A DNA stretch of 11,842 nucleotides from an uncultured Paracoccaceae bacterium (GCA_913054485.1 CAJXHQ010000043.1:1-11842), one strand, 5' to 3'. Shown: positions 1-7,077, numbered from the stretch's first letter. Notes: generated by a model from the letters alone, not told the origin. Translations and numbers: made by a program.

Positions 1-21
1 AGGGCTTCAGGAGACAGGAAA

Positions 22-38
22 GGGGTAAGAACAACCCC
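22..38 (-). terminator. weak hairpin downstream of the XRE gene
   Basis: A 5-bp stem (22-26 GGGGT with 34-38 ACCCC, 7-base loop) lies about 33 bases past the stop of the leftward XRE gene. Read leftward it is followed by only three T residues. It may be a weak terminator, but a 5-bp stem can arise by chance. Nothing else was seen in positions 1-70. Confidence 0.2.
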
Positions 39-70
39 GTGCTCATGATCTGGTGACTATCCGGTGGACT

Positions 71-358
71 TCAACCGCCCTGCACCTCAGCGAGCCGCTC
101 AGCGATTCCGGCGTGGCCTTCTGCGCTGACGAACACTCCGCCATCCCGGAAGACCGCACCGGCGGCTTCCAAAGTCGCCTTCAGCGTTGCCGATGTGGAG
201 GCCGCGCCAGCCGGGTGGCGGTCGGTCGATGCTTCGAACTTGGATATGGTGGCGCGGTGCAGAGGCGCAGCGGCATGGCCCGCTGATAGCTCGGAAAGCT
301 GTTTGACGTTCAGAGCCAGGGCACCGCGGGCCGCCCGGCATTGACTTGGTGTAATCAT
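71..358 (-). CDS. small XRE-type helix-turn-helix transcriptional regulator
   Basis: The predicted protein has 95 residues. It matches the short alphaproteobacterial XRE regulators that open with MITPSQCRAARGAL, carry one HTH, and end with TLKATLEAAGAVFRDGG. Such proteins bind operator DNA as dimers; the target here is unknown. Two ATGs are adjacent (361 and 358). I prefer 358 because GAGG at 367-364 lies 5 bases from it and only 2 from the other. The HTH is unusual: between helix 2 (QLSELS) and the recognition helix (HRATISKFEAS) there are about 8 residues where the family normally has about 2. There is another small insertion after the recognition helix. It is the last gene of the leftward block, 71 bases after the coiled-coil gene, so it is probably co-transcribed. 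Family assignment is fairly sure; function is not. Confidence 0.7.
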   Translation of the reverse strand: MITPSQCRAARGALALNVKQLSELSAGHAAAPLHRATISKFEASTDRHPAGAASTSATLKATLEAAGAVFRDGGVFVSAEGHAGIAERLAEVQGG

Positions 359-429
359 CATTGCCTCGTATCGCTGTGTTCAAGCTGAGGGATACCAGCG
401 CCAGGGGCGGCAATACAAGGCCTGCGAGA

Positions 430-1191
430 CTACCTAACCCCCTCCATCATCAGCCTGCCGTCTGGACAGGTCGCCATCCTGTGCAGAGCGGCATGATGCG
501 CGGCAAAGTCCTCTGCCATCTCCCGCATGCGCTCCTCATATGCCGCCACCCTAGCCGCTGACTCGATCATCTCGCGGACTTCCAGTGCGGCACGGTCTGC
601 TGCGGCCTCGATGGCGGCCTCCAGCGCGGCCGCAGCTTCCTCTGGGGTCTCATCGGGATCGATATGCGGGACGCCCAGCGCTTCGGAGTCCTCAGCCTCA
701 AAGGCAGGGCGGAGATCCAGGTGAACACCGAACGGCGACACGGCGATAAGCTCAAAGTCGCGGGCGGCCTCGCCGAGGAGCTTCTGCACCGGCTCAAACG
801 CGGCCCGCTCCAGATCCTCCATAGCCTTGCCGGGCGCTGCAATCTTCGCCGAGGATTCCTTTTCGACCTGACGCAGAAACTTGCGCGCCAGGACGGCTTT
901 CGACTTGGCTTCCTTTAGGGCCGCGCGGAACGGCTTCACTGCGGCACGGGCGGCCAGCCAATCCCCCTTGCTGACTTTCTTGGCGTCGAAGGCTGCCTTT
1001 GCGACATCAGCCGCGGCCTTGGCTGAGTCCCGCCTCTCCAGCGCTTCCGCCTCCCGTGCTTGCGCATCCTCGACGCGCTGGCGTGCGGCATCCAGGCGGT
1101 CGTCACCGGATTCACCTTCATCAGCAGCGAAGGCCTCCGCCAGCAGTTCGGGGGCGTCAATGTGATCAGGCAGCCGGACAGTCGCCAGCAC
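430..1191 (-). CDS. coiled-coil protein of unknown function (uncertain start)
   Basis: I do not recognise a family. The 253-residue product is rich in Ala, Glu, Lys and Arg. About residues 30-135 have heptad-like charged/Ala spacing expected of a long coiled coil. A short mixed segment (FELIAVSPFGVHLDLRPAF) follows, then a second helical acidic stretch to the C-terminus. No signal peptide or membrane segment is visible. The start is doubtful: GTG at 1191 has a purine run (GAGAAG) directly abutting it, with no spacing for a ribosome site. The frame is open a further 12 codons upstream to the TAA that ends the preceding ORF. Those codons read STTHSDAQRREK, which looks like a natural protein N-terminus, but the only possible starts there are non-standard (ACG). 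So this is either the next operon gene, started weakly or by reinitiation, or a C-terminal part of the preceding ORF cut off by one stop codon. Confidence 0.6.
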   Translation of the reverse strand: MLATVRLPDHIDAPELLAEAFAADEGESGDDRLDAARQRVEDAQAREAEALERRDSAKAAADVAKAAFDAKKVSKGDWLAARAAVKPFRAALKEAKSKAVLARKFLRQVEKESSAKIAAPGKAMEDLERAAFEPVQKLLGEAARDFELIAVSPFGVHLDLRPAFEAEDSEALGVPHIDPDETPEEAAAALEAAIEAAADRAALEVREMIESAARVAAYEERMREMAEDFAAHHAALHRMATCPDGRLMMEGVR

Positions 1192-1227
1192 CTTCTCGCG
1201 GCGCTGGGCATCGCTGTGCGTGGTGGA

Positions 1228-2436
1228 TTACCGGATTAGCGCGACCGGGTTCTCGCCCAGCGCACCAGCGAAGAATTCATGATCATGGATCGCGGCCTCT
1301 AGGAGATCAGATGCTTCACATGTTAAGATTCGGGCGTTTTTGAAGGTCGTTTCATAAATGCGCCACGAAACCCCAAAAGGGGCGTTCGATGCTATAAGAA
1401 TAGAATCCTTATAGAGCCTAACGCCCCTTTTCGAACTCGTGACGCATTTAGCAACCCCTTCTTCAAAAACGCCCGGAACCGGTTTTGCCCCATCGAACGC
1501 CTGAAGGACTTCAATCCGGTGACGCCTTGCGGAGGGCTCAGAGGACCAGATGTCAGGCATGGCGCGGAAGGCTTGACGGCCGGAGTGGATCACCACGCCA
1601 TGACGGTCCCAACCGGACGCCAGAGCATTGCTGGCGATGTCCAGCTGAGTCATGCGGCCCTGGCTCTCAGGCTCGGCACCGGCGGCGATGGCGGTCGCCT
1701 GACCAATGTCACGGGACTCACCTTCATGAGTGCCCAGCGCGGACATGACTGCCTCTGCGCGGGCCTGTGCTTCTGCAGCGGCCTTGCCCTTTGCCATGGT
1801 CCTCACGTTGACGCCGTTCGCCCGGATGGTGACCTCGTGCCAGCCCTCCGGGTGCAGCTCCAGACCGCCGGGGATGGTTGCCATGCCCTCACCCCCGAAA
1901 CCTGAGTCAACTGCGCTCAGGACGTCGCCCAGCGCCGGGGAGGTCCCGCGCAGATCCTTGAGGCGGCGGCCACATGCGGCCCCGGTCATCTCTTCACCGG
2001 GCTGCACCAGCAGTGCCGGATTCCTGACCTCGACTCCGCCGTATTCGATGACGCCGCCCGGATTGCCCCAGAGCTGCATCAGGCGCAGCCCTGCAGCCTG
2101 CATGACCAGTCCGCGGCCGTTACCCTCCAGCGGCCACACGCCGACCGCCAGACAGGCTCCCAGCGGCCCGCCGGTGACGTTCCATTCCGACTTGGTGTAG
2201 ACGTCGTCAATCGCGCGGTCAGTCGGCACGGCGGACGCTCGGTCATTGAGGGTCGGGTCATCGGCTCCGCGGTTCACACCACGGGCGCGGCCATCGGGGC
2301 CGCCCTGCGACACCTCATCCTCACAGATCTCACGTCGCACGGATTCCACATAGGGGTCGGGGTGCTTATCGACATCCATGTTGACGACACGGCCGCTCTT
2401 CAGGATCAGCTCGACCTCAGCCTTCGGGTAAGACAC
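1228..2436 (-). CDS. C-terminal part of the element's superfamily 2-type helicase, in a shifted frame
   Basis: This 402-residue ORF starts (as drawn) at GTG 2436, inside the end of the preceding helicase ORF; the frame is open to 2508. Its first 85 residues match what I know as the end of the helicase core in phage/plasmid primase-helicase pairs: a DKHPDPYVESVRREICEDE segment (residues 23-41) followed by motif VI, Q44...GRARGVNR (49-56) with the arginine-finger candidates. That places it as the missing C-terminus of the 2417-4711 product. Residues 90-402 are a less recognisable tail; MPDIWSSEPSARRH and YKDSILIASN vaguely resemble the tails of related helicases. Residues about 321-369 are encoded by a 145-bp inverted repeat of much lower GC. 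As a separate protein it lacks Walker A and B and could not be an ATPase alone. Separate translation from GTG 2436 (GAGAG about 8 bases upstream) is possible, but a frameshifted single gene of about 1160 codons fits better. Confidence 0.65.
   Translation of the reverse strand: MSYPKAEVELILKSGRVVNMDVDKHPDPYVESVRREICEDEVSQGGPDGRARGVNRGADDPTLNDRASAVPTDRAIDDVYTKSEWNVTGGPLGACLAVGVWPLEGNGRGLVMQAAGLRLMQLWGNPGGVIEYGGVEVRNPALLVQPGEEMTGAACGRRLKDLRGTSPALGDVLSAVDSGFGGEGMATIPGGLELHPEGWHEVTIRANGVNVRTMAKGKAAAEAQARAEAVMSALGTHEGESRDIGQATAIAAGAEPESQGRMTQLDIASNALASGWDRHGVVIHSGRQAFRAMPDIWSSEPSARRHRIEVLQAFDGAKPVPGVFEEGVAKCVTSSKRGVRLYKDSILIASNAPFGVSWRIYETTFKNARILTCEASDLLEAAIHDHEFFAGALGENPVALIR
1331..1475. repeat. 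145-bp imperfect palindrome inside the helicase C-terminal frame
   Basis: Paired arms seen by hand: 1331-1345 with 1461-1475 (15 bp, perfect); 1355-1368 with 1437-1450 (13 of 14 pairs, one C/A mismatch); 1375-1386 with 1420-1431 (12 bp, perfect, AAAAGGGGCGTT); 1392-1398 with 1408-1414 (7 bp, CTATAAG); terminal loop 1399-1407. Internal loops between arms are of nearly equal size on both sides, so the whole is one long nested hairpin. G+C over 1321-1440 is 54/120 (45%), against 77/120 (64%) for 1501-1620. The leftward reading frame crosses it without a stop. No target-site duplication is obvious at the ends. Possible identities are an ORF-borne palindromic element, a MITE-like insertion, or a hairpin replication site. 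Confidence 0.85.
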
Positions 2437-4711
2437 ATGCTTGTCTCTCGGCGCGCTGCAGGGGGTGATTGAACAGCGCCTCCGCCAGCCGCTCAGCGTC
2501 GCGCACATATGGCGTTGTCCGACCGACGCCGGAGTGAACGCGGGCCTCTTTGAAGCGGTTGCTGCCCCGGTTGCCGTTCCAGTGCCCGATCAGCATGTGG
2601 TGGATGATCGCCGGGAAGACTTGACGCAGGAATTCGCCCGAGGCCATGGGGGCGGTCAGCGCTCCACCCTTCGCCACGTTCATTCCGGCCTCTGTGATCA
2701 CACCCGCTGCACCGGCAGCCGCTGCTGTCCGCACCCCGGCGCGCATGCTGTTCCTAACCTGGACCTTGAAGTCTTCCACGCCCAGCGCTGGGCGCCCGTC
2801 GCGGAGCCGCGGTGCCAGGATGCCGTGCGACATCCCCGAGTCGACCAACTGGACCCGGCGCACGCCTTCGCCATCCTGAACAATCGGGCTTCCCACGTCT
2901 CCGACATGGCCCTTGCCCCAGAGGCATTCCAGCTTGGCGATGTCCGCGGTCGCGTCGGTAAGGACGGTCGGAACCTGCGAATAGACCTGCGCCAGATTGG
3001 GCAGGTATGCGAGATTCAGATAATACCGGCCCTCTTCGCCAGCCGCGCTTGCCCGATGCACCTCGATGCCGGGCAGTGGGTCGATCAGGCGATTTTGGTC
3101 GCCGGGCTCCCCGGAGTCGAGCCCCAAGTCGTTGCCCGCAGCGGCCGCCGCAGCGTCCGCAGGAGCGAACGATTGCGCATCCCACGCGCCCTTCATGGCG
3201 GTCACAAGCACGTTGCAGATGTTGATGAGGGTTTGCACCTGCCCGTTGATCTCGCCGATGAGTCCGCTGCGCGCGACGATCTCCGCGGCGTCCATCGTGG
3301 ACATGTTGCCGAGATCCACCTTGAAGGCCCAGAGCACAGAGCGGGCCGCGATCAGTTCGGGCAGGGTCACACCAGTTCTCGACACGCCCGTGAGGGAGAT
3401 GCGCCCCGGCATGGTCGGCATGAGTGCCGCAGCATCGCCTGCCGCCTCCAGGGCCGGGCGCAGACTTTCGAAGGTTTCAGCGATGGCTGCCACCACGCGG
3501 GAGGCCACGGCTGGGGCGGCTGCCTCCTCCGCTTCCTTCTTCGCGGCCTTGGCGTCTTTCTCGCTCTTGCCCTCCGCTAGGGCAGCCTCCTTCGCCTCAT
3601 CGCCGATGTCCTTGATGTTGCCCAGCGCCGGAAGGTATCCGCCACCCTCGACTCCGTTGAGCGCGACATCCTCATATGCCCGAGCGACGGCCCGGCAGCG
3701 GGCTTCGACCGAGCCGTGCTGTAGGGAAAGATCCCAGATGTTCCGCACGTCATCCAGGCAGGACGTGAGGATCGAGCGGCCGTAGTCCTTCCGGCCCTTA
3801 CTGTCCCGCACCAGCGTAGCCGGCTGAAGCTCATCGACCCAAATGTGTGAGAAATCCGAGGCGGCAGGCTCATCAGGGGACCGCATGTCGTCCGCGATCC
3901 AGGTGTGGACCGGTTCATCATCCTTGCCGTCGAAATCCTCCCTCATGTGCTCGGGCAGGTAGACCTTCAGCATGGGCTGCCAGTCGCCGGCACGTTTGAT
4001 GGCGGCAGGTAGCCGGGTGAAGGCCTGACCGCCCGCCACGAATACCACCTGAGCCGCCGCCAGTTTCTGCCGCGCCGCGCCTTTGCCCGATTGCTGGCGG
4101 TAATAACACCAGTTCGCGCGAGGGTTCGATGCATGGGGGCAATGGGGGCACATGTCCGCGCCCTCCCCGCACAGCGACTCCAGACGGCCGCCAGCACCTT
4201 GAACCGCCAGCAGGTCGGCAAGGCGGCGGCAGGCCGGGATCTCGGCGCTGTCCACTGCGATGTCATCGTCTTCGGCGTCGGGGCTTGCGACCGGGTCCGG
4301 CTGCTGCGGCCCGATGTAGCGCGCCGATGCAATGCCCAGCGCGTCCAGCTCTTTCATGTGCTCTTTGGCGATGCCGTGCGATTGCGTGATGATCAGGATT
4401 CGGAAATTCGGATCTTCTTTCGCCCGGCGTGCGATCTGGTGAATCATGGTGCGGGACTTGCCCACGCCCATGTCAGCGCGCAGCACCAGCAGGTGCCCCG
4501 GTTTGGCCTTCCGGTGAACGGACTCACTGTCGATCAGAAAATCGGAGACCGCCTGCGCGACCTCATCGCGAGCACCTTCGACGTCCGGCAAGGTGTTCCA
4601 GTTTGCAGAGGCCGCAAGCCGCTTGCTCCTGCCTTCGCGGACCTCCTCGCCCGAGATCGACGCGTAGCCGACATCCGACAGAAAATCGAAGGGATCAGTT
4701 GTGACCGCCAT
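2417..4711 (-). CDS. superfamily 2-type helicase, N-terminal and central part (partner of the primase)
   Basis: The predicted product has 764 residues. ATP-dependent helicase motifs are in order: Walker A/motif I near residues 79-86 (ADMGVGKS), motif Ia near 105-115 (ILIITQSHG), a DExx-type Walker B near 289-296 (IWVDELQ), a TDATAD segment near 585-590, and HWNGNRGSNRFKEA near 710-723, which in relatives precedes motif VI. Four cysteines near 181, 188, 191 and 202 (C-x6-C-x2-C-x10-C) could hold zinc or an Fe-S cluster. A Lys/Glu/Ala-rich coiled stretch lies near 373-400. Motif VI is absent; it lies in the next ORF, one frame over, so the reading frame seems broken around 2433-2480. The start is ATG 4711, sharing its A with the primase stop (TGATG), with G-rich sequence just upstream; GTG 4714 is the alternative. 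Coupling to the primase supports a joint role in element replication. Confidence 0.75.
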   Translation of the reverse strand: MAVTTDPFDFLSDVGYASISGEEVREGRSKRLAASANWNTLPDVEGARDEVAQAVSDFLIDSESVHRKAKPGHLLVLRADMGVGKSRTMIHQIARRAKEDPNFRILIITQSHGIAKEHMKELDALGIASARYIGPQQPDPVASPDAEDDDIAVDSAEIPACRRLADLLAVQGAGGRLESLCGEGADMCPHCPHASNPRANWCYYRQQSGKGAARQKLAAAQVVFVAGGQAFTRLPAAIKRAGDWQPMLKVYLPEHMREDFDGKDDEPVHTWIADDMRSPDEPAASDFSHIWVDELQPATLVRDSKGRKDYGRSILTSCLDDVRNIWDLSLQHGSVEARCRAVARAYEDVALNGVEGGGYLPALGNIKDIGDEAKEAALAEGKSEKDAKAAKKEAEEAAAPAVASRVVAAIAETFESLRPALEAAGDAAALMPTMPGRISLTGVSRTGVTLPELIAARSVLWAFKVDLGNMSTMDAAEIVARSGLIGEINGQVQTLINICNVLVTAMKGAWDAQSFAPADAAAAAAGNDLGLDSGEPGDQNRLIDPLPGIEVHRASAAGEEGRYYLNLAYLPNLAQVYSQVPTVLTDATADIAKLECLWGKGHVGDVGSPIVQDGEGVRRVQLVDSGMSHGILAPRLRDGRPALGVEDFKVQVRNSMRAGVRTAAAAGAAGVITEAGMNVAKGGALTAPMASGEFLRQVFPAIIHHMLIGHWNGNRGSNRFKEARVHSGVGRTTPYVRDAERLAEALFNHPLQRAERQACVLPEG

Positions 4712-6156
4712 CACGCCACCCCCGCCGCAGGCCCAAACAGCCGGACGCCACAGGCCCCGGCCTTCCGCCAGAGGTCATCCAGATACCCGGCGAACCACGC
4801 CTCGGCTTCGTTCGTCGCATAGACAGCCGCGGCGCTGAATGCCGAGCTGGGCTTCATGCCGCCAAGGTTCTGATCCTTAATCATCGCCACGACGCAGACC
4901 GACTTACCTGCCTCTTGGAAGCGAGCCAGGAGCCGCAGCCCGTCCGCCAGATCCACCGCGAAGACGACGCTCTCGCCGTGCGACAAGACAACGACTCCGC
5001 CGTCCGCTGGACCCATGGGCCAGACCTCGCCGCCGGACAGGGGCAAGCGCACGATGCCGCCCACGGTGTTCCGGGCGACCACCACCGGGCCGAGCCGGGA
5101 GTCCTCATAGAACCGCAGTGCAGGTCCGGCGTTGCCGAAGCCTTGCCCCCGCATCCACGCCTCGCCGGGCGTGCCCTCGACGTCCTGAGCGGTCTTCCAG
5201 ATTTCCTCGGCGCGCATCCGGGTATACTCCGGCCCGGCACCGCCTTCATAGCCACCCTGCCGGGCAAGCCACAGGATCTTGCCGCCGGTGATCTCCTCCA
5301 CGTCGAAGGAGTCCCATTTGCCGAGCATCTCATCGGGATTGTAGGAGTCCGCGGTGCTCGACCAGCTATCCCAGAGGTGAAAGCCGTCATCATCCAATGC
5401 AGCCTTCAGGGCCATGCCGACCGCGATCCAGGTCTCGTATTCCTTTGGCTCAATGAAGGTCAGCATATCGGTGAAGTGTTCGGCGCTTTCGGAGAGTTGG
5501 CCCTTGATGCCCCGGCGCGCGAGGACCTCCTCAGTGGTCGGTTTCTTCAGCGCTTCGAGCAGGCCATCAGGTGCCGCGTCGATGTCGTCAAGGCTGCCCA
5601 GCGCGACAGAGTAGCGACCGCCAGACTTGTGCAGCGAGCCCGGAGCCACCACCCAGCCGGTCGATTTGAAGTCGATGCCGGGATATTCCTTCAGCGCGGA
5701 CTTCAGGCGCAGGCCTTTCGGCGCGGTGAAATAGAGGTGCCGCGAGCCGCCACCAGATCCTGTTTCGACGATATATCCCGCTCCAGCGACCTCAGGGAAA
5801 TCCGCGACCAGTTTCTCAAAGCCGATCAGGCCGCCATTCCGGGCGTCGATGTCCACGACCAGCGTGTCGGTTCCATCCAGTAGCACACCGAAGCTCTGAT
5901 CGAAGTGCCCGCCGTCCAGCTGAACCTGAAGCAGCGCGTCATGCGTCTGGTAGTCTGGGCGCGCGTCCTTGCGGTCCATCGGGTGCTTGCCCAACTGACC
6001 GCACGCTTCGCCTTTGTAGCAGGTGCAAGCGCCTTCGGGGGTCATCCGGTGCAGCCGAATCAGGTTGAATCCGGCCTCGACGTGATCCCGCGCGGCGTTG
6101 CGCATGCTGTCGTTCGCTGGCTTGGTGTCTGTGATATTCAGCATATTCTCTGTCAT
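4711..6156 (-). CDS. bifunctional DNA primase/polymerase (Prim-Pol) with PriCT-2 and a degenerate TOPRIM-like C-terminus
   Basis: The predicted protein has 481 residues. Residues about 20-200 form an archaeo-eukaryotic Prim-Pol domain: a Cys motif with GKHP (C44, C46, C52, then 56-59), the metal-binding pair D102/D104 in VVDID, catalytic H140 in GGGSRHLYF, and D162 in GIDFKSTGWVVAPGSLH. Residues about 225-300 match PriCT-2 (YETWIAVGMAL ... LWDSWSS ... KWDSF). Residues about 330-481 resemble a TOPRIM module (LRFYEDS, GGIVRLPLS, GPADGGVVVLSHGES), but the usual acidic residues seem replaced. Such proteins synthesise primers and extend them during element replication, beside a helicase, here the next gene. 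The frame is open to 6216, but MALQCRLQ... upstream does not look coding. I chose ATG 6156; ATG 6144, with an AGAGA stretch ahead, is a rival. Neither ribosome site is strong. Confidence 0.85.
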   Translation of the reverse strand: MTENMLNITDTKPANDSMRNAARDHVEAGFNLIRLHRMTPEGACTCYKGEACGQLGKHPMDRKDARPDYQTHDALLQVQLDGGHFDQSFGVLLDGTDTLVVDIDARNGGLIGFEKLVADFPEVAGAGYIVETGSGGGSRHLYFTAPKGLRLKSALKEYPGIDFKSTGWVVAPGSLHKSGGRYSVALGSLDDIDAAPDGLLEALKKPTTEEVLARRGIKGQLSESAEHFTDMLTFIEPKEYETWIAVGMALKAALDDDGFHLWDSWSSTADSYNPDEMLGKWDSFDVEEITGGKILWLARQGGYEGGAGPEYTRMRAEEIWKTAQDVEGTPGEAWMRGQGFGNAGPALRFYEDSRLGPVVVARNTVGGIVRLPLSGGEVWPMGPADGGVVVLSHGESVVFAVDLADGLRLLARFQEAGKSVCVVAMIKDQNLGGMKPSSAFSAAAVYATNEAEAWFAGYLDDLWRKAGACGVRLFGPAAGVA

Positions 6157-6270
6157 TTCGTGCTTTTTGGCGAAATGAGCGAGAAAAATAGGTTGCAGCC
6201 TGCACTGGAGCGCCATATCTTGGCGTTGTTCATGTGTGGTGTAGACTGTCGTCTTTACTCACTCACCTAG

Positions 6271-6299
6271 AAGGCCGGAGCGCTGGCGCGCCCGGCCTT
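6271..6299. terminator. GC-rich hairpin between the HTH gene and the primase gene
   Basis: An 8-bp stem AAGGCCGG (6271-6278) pairs with CCGGCCTT (6292-6299), with a GCGC/GCGC inner pairing possible. The T-rich tail (TTTACTTTTT) is on the rightward side, where no annotated rightward gene ends. Read leftward, the way the neighbouring genes run, the tail is poor in T. It may attenuate leftward transcription into the primase gene, or terminate antisense transcription. Confidence 0.4.
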
Positions 6300-6306
6300 T
6301 ACTTTT

Positions 6307-6795
6307 TCAGGCCAGTTCCTCTTCCTTGATTTCTTCTGCCGCTTCGACTTCGGCCGTCGCTGCTTCCGCTACCTTCAATCCATCGGCTTCCGCCAGGAGG
6401 ACGGCAACGCGATCTTCACGCGGTGTTTTGCTGATCCGGTCGATCAGGGCCAGCGCACGCGCCTCGCGCTCAGATTGCGCCTCCGCTTCCCCTTCCGCGC
6501 CCTCATGAGCAAGGTGACCGGCGTCGATTGCCTGCACTGCCGAGATGCCGAACCGCATGGAAGATTGACCGCCGCCCACTACCTCGGCGATCTGTGCCAC
6601 GCGTTCCCAGAACCGGCGATCCCAGACCTTTTTTGCGCCTAGTCGTCCAATGGCTTCCGGCACCACGCCGGTCTGCTGGATGCGATGAAACCCGGCGTAT
6701 GTGAGGCCGATGATCTCACAAACCGAATCAATCGTCACGAGACCACAAGCCTCGGCGGCGCGCTCTGTTGCGGCCATGTATTTCGGGCAAGTCAC
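6307..6795 (-). CDS. small winged-HTH DNA-binding protein (MerR/AlpA/Nu1-like)
   Basis: The 162-residue product has a MerR-superfamily-like HTH at about residues 19-70: TIDSVCEIIGLTYAGFHRIQQTG, then the wing GRLGAKKVWDRRFWERVAQIA. Sequences of this shape occur in AlpA-type phage activators, excisionases and the small terminase Nu1. The C-terminal half is helical and strongly acidic, ending KEEELA. The start is GTG 6795, supported by GGAG at 6807-6804 with 8-base spacing. It heads the leftward replication block and has its own promoter-like sequence. By position it is most likely a regulator of primase/helicase expression (compare AlpA in P4-like satellites). A small terminase role is an alternative, but it faces away from the portal gene. 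The DNA-binding fold is likely; the exact role is inference. Confidence 0.65.
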   Translation of the reverse strand: MTCPKYMAATERAAEACGLVTIDSVCEIIGLTYAGFHRIQQTGVVPEAIGRLGAKKVWDRRFWERVAQIAEVVGGGQSSMRFGISAVQAIDAGHLAHEGAEGEAEAQSEREARALALIDRISKTPREDRVAVLLAEADGLKVAEAATAEVEAAEEIKEEELA

Positions 6796-6815
6796 GAATC
6801 TGACTCCATTTTTTT

Positions 6816-6842
6816 AAACTAGCATTGTCGTCTGGGGGTCAA
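6816..6842 (-). promoter_or_regulatory. probable sigma-70-type promoter of the HTH gene and leftward block
   Basis: Read leftward: TTGACC (6842-6837), 15-base spacer, TAGTTT (6821-6816) with an upstream TG making an extended -10. It lies 20 bases before the GTG start at 6795. The 8-mer AGACGACA (6833-6826) sits in the spacer; the same 8-mer occurs ahead of the primase gene, so it may be an operator. The spacer is short, so strength is uncertain. Confidence 0.45.
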
Positions 6843-6961
6843 CATAGGTGAGGCGCCCTCCCGCGTTAAGGCCTCCAGCGAGAGTAAGTTCAAAAAAGTC
6901 AATGATTTTCTTTGGGGGCGTCTTGCACGGCGACAAGCAGCGCTTAGGTGCAGATACGAAA

Positions 6962-6992
6962 AGAGCGCCAATGGGCGGCAACCCGGCGCTCT
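6962..6992. other. hairpin in the divergent intergenic region
   Basis: An 8-bp stem (6962-6969 AGAGCGCC with 6985-6992 GGCGCTCT, 15-base loop in which GGG/CCC can also pair) lies within the 282-bp gap 6796-7077 and is followed rightward by CTTCTTCAACTT. It could be a leader-RNA structure of the rightward operon, an early terminator or attenuator, or a protein-binding dyad. The rest of the gap shows an imperfect AT-rich dyad around 6891-6914 but no convincing rightward promoter. Confidence 0.3.
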
Positions 6993-7077
6993 CTTCTTCA
7001 ACTTAACCCGCCGCTTTTGGCGACACCGACAGAGGACCAAATGGTGTTGCTAGTGGCTCTTGCAAGAGGCTTACGCC

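Noticed and set aside
1375-1431. Integron attC-like site, because of GCCTAAC and GCGTT at the inner palindrome
   Set aside because: The order is wrong: GTT precedes AAC, whereas attC has an AAC-type box first and a GTT-type box last. The sequence also does not match GTTRRRY.
2441-3580. A 379-codon rightward ORF opposite the helicase gene, with similar long antisense ORFs at 4915-5883, 4091-4822 and 3066-3785
   Set aside because: They lie wholly opposite genes with clear motifs, show no family features, and long antisense frames are expected in GC-rich coding DNA.
6819-7040. Leftward 73-codon ORF in the divergent gap
   Set aside because: It is basic, with low-information composition and no ribosome site, and covers the HTH promoter.
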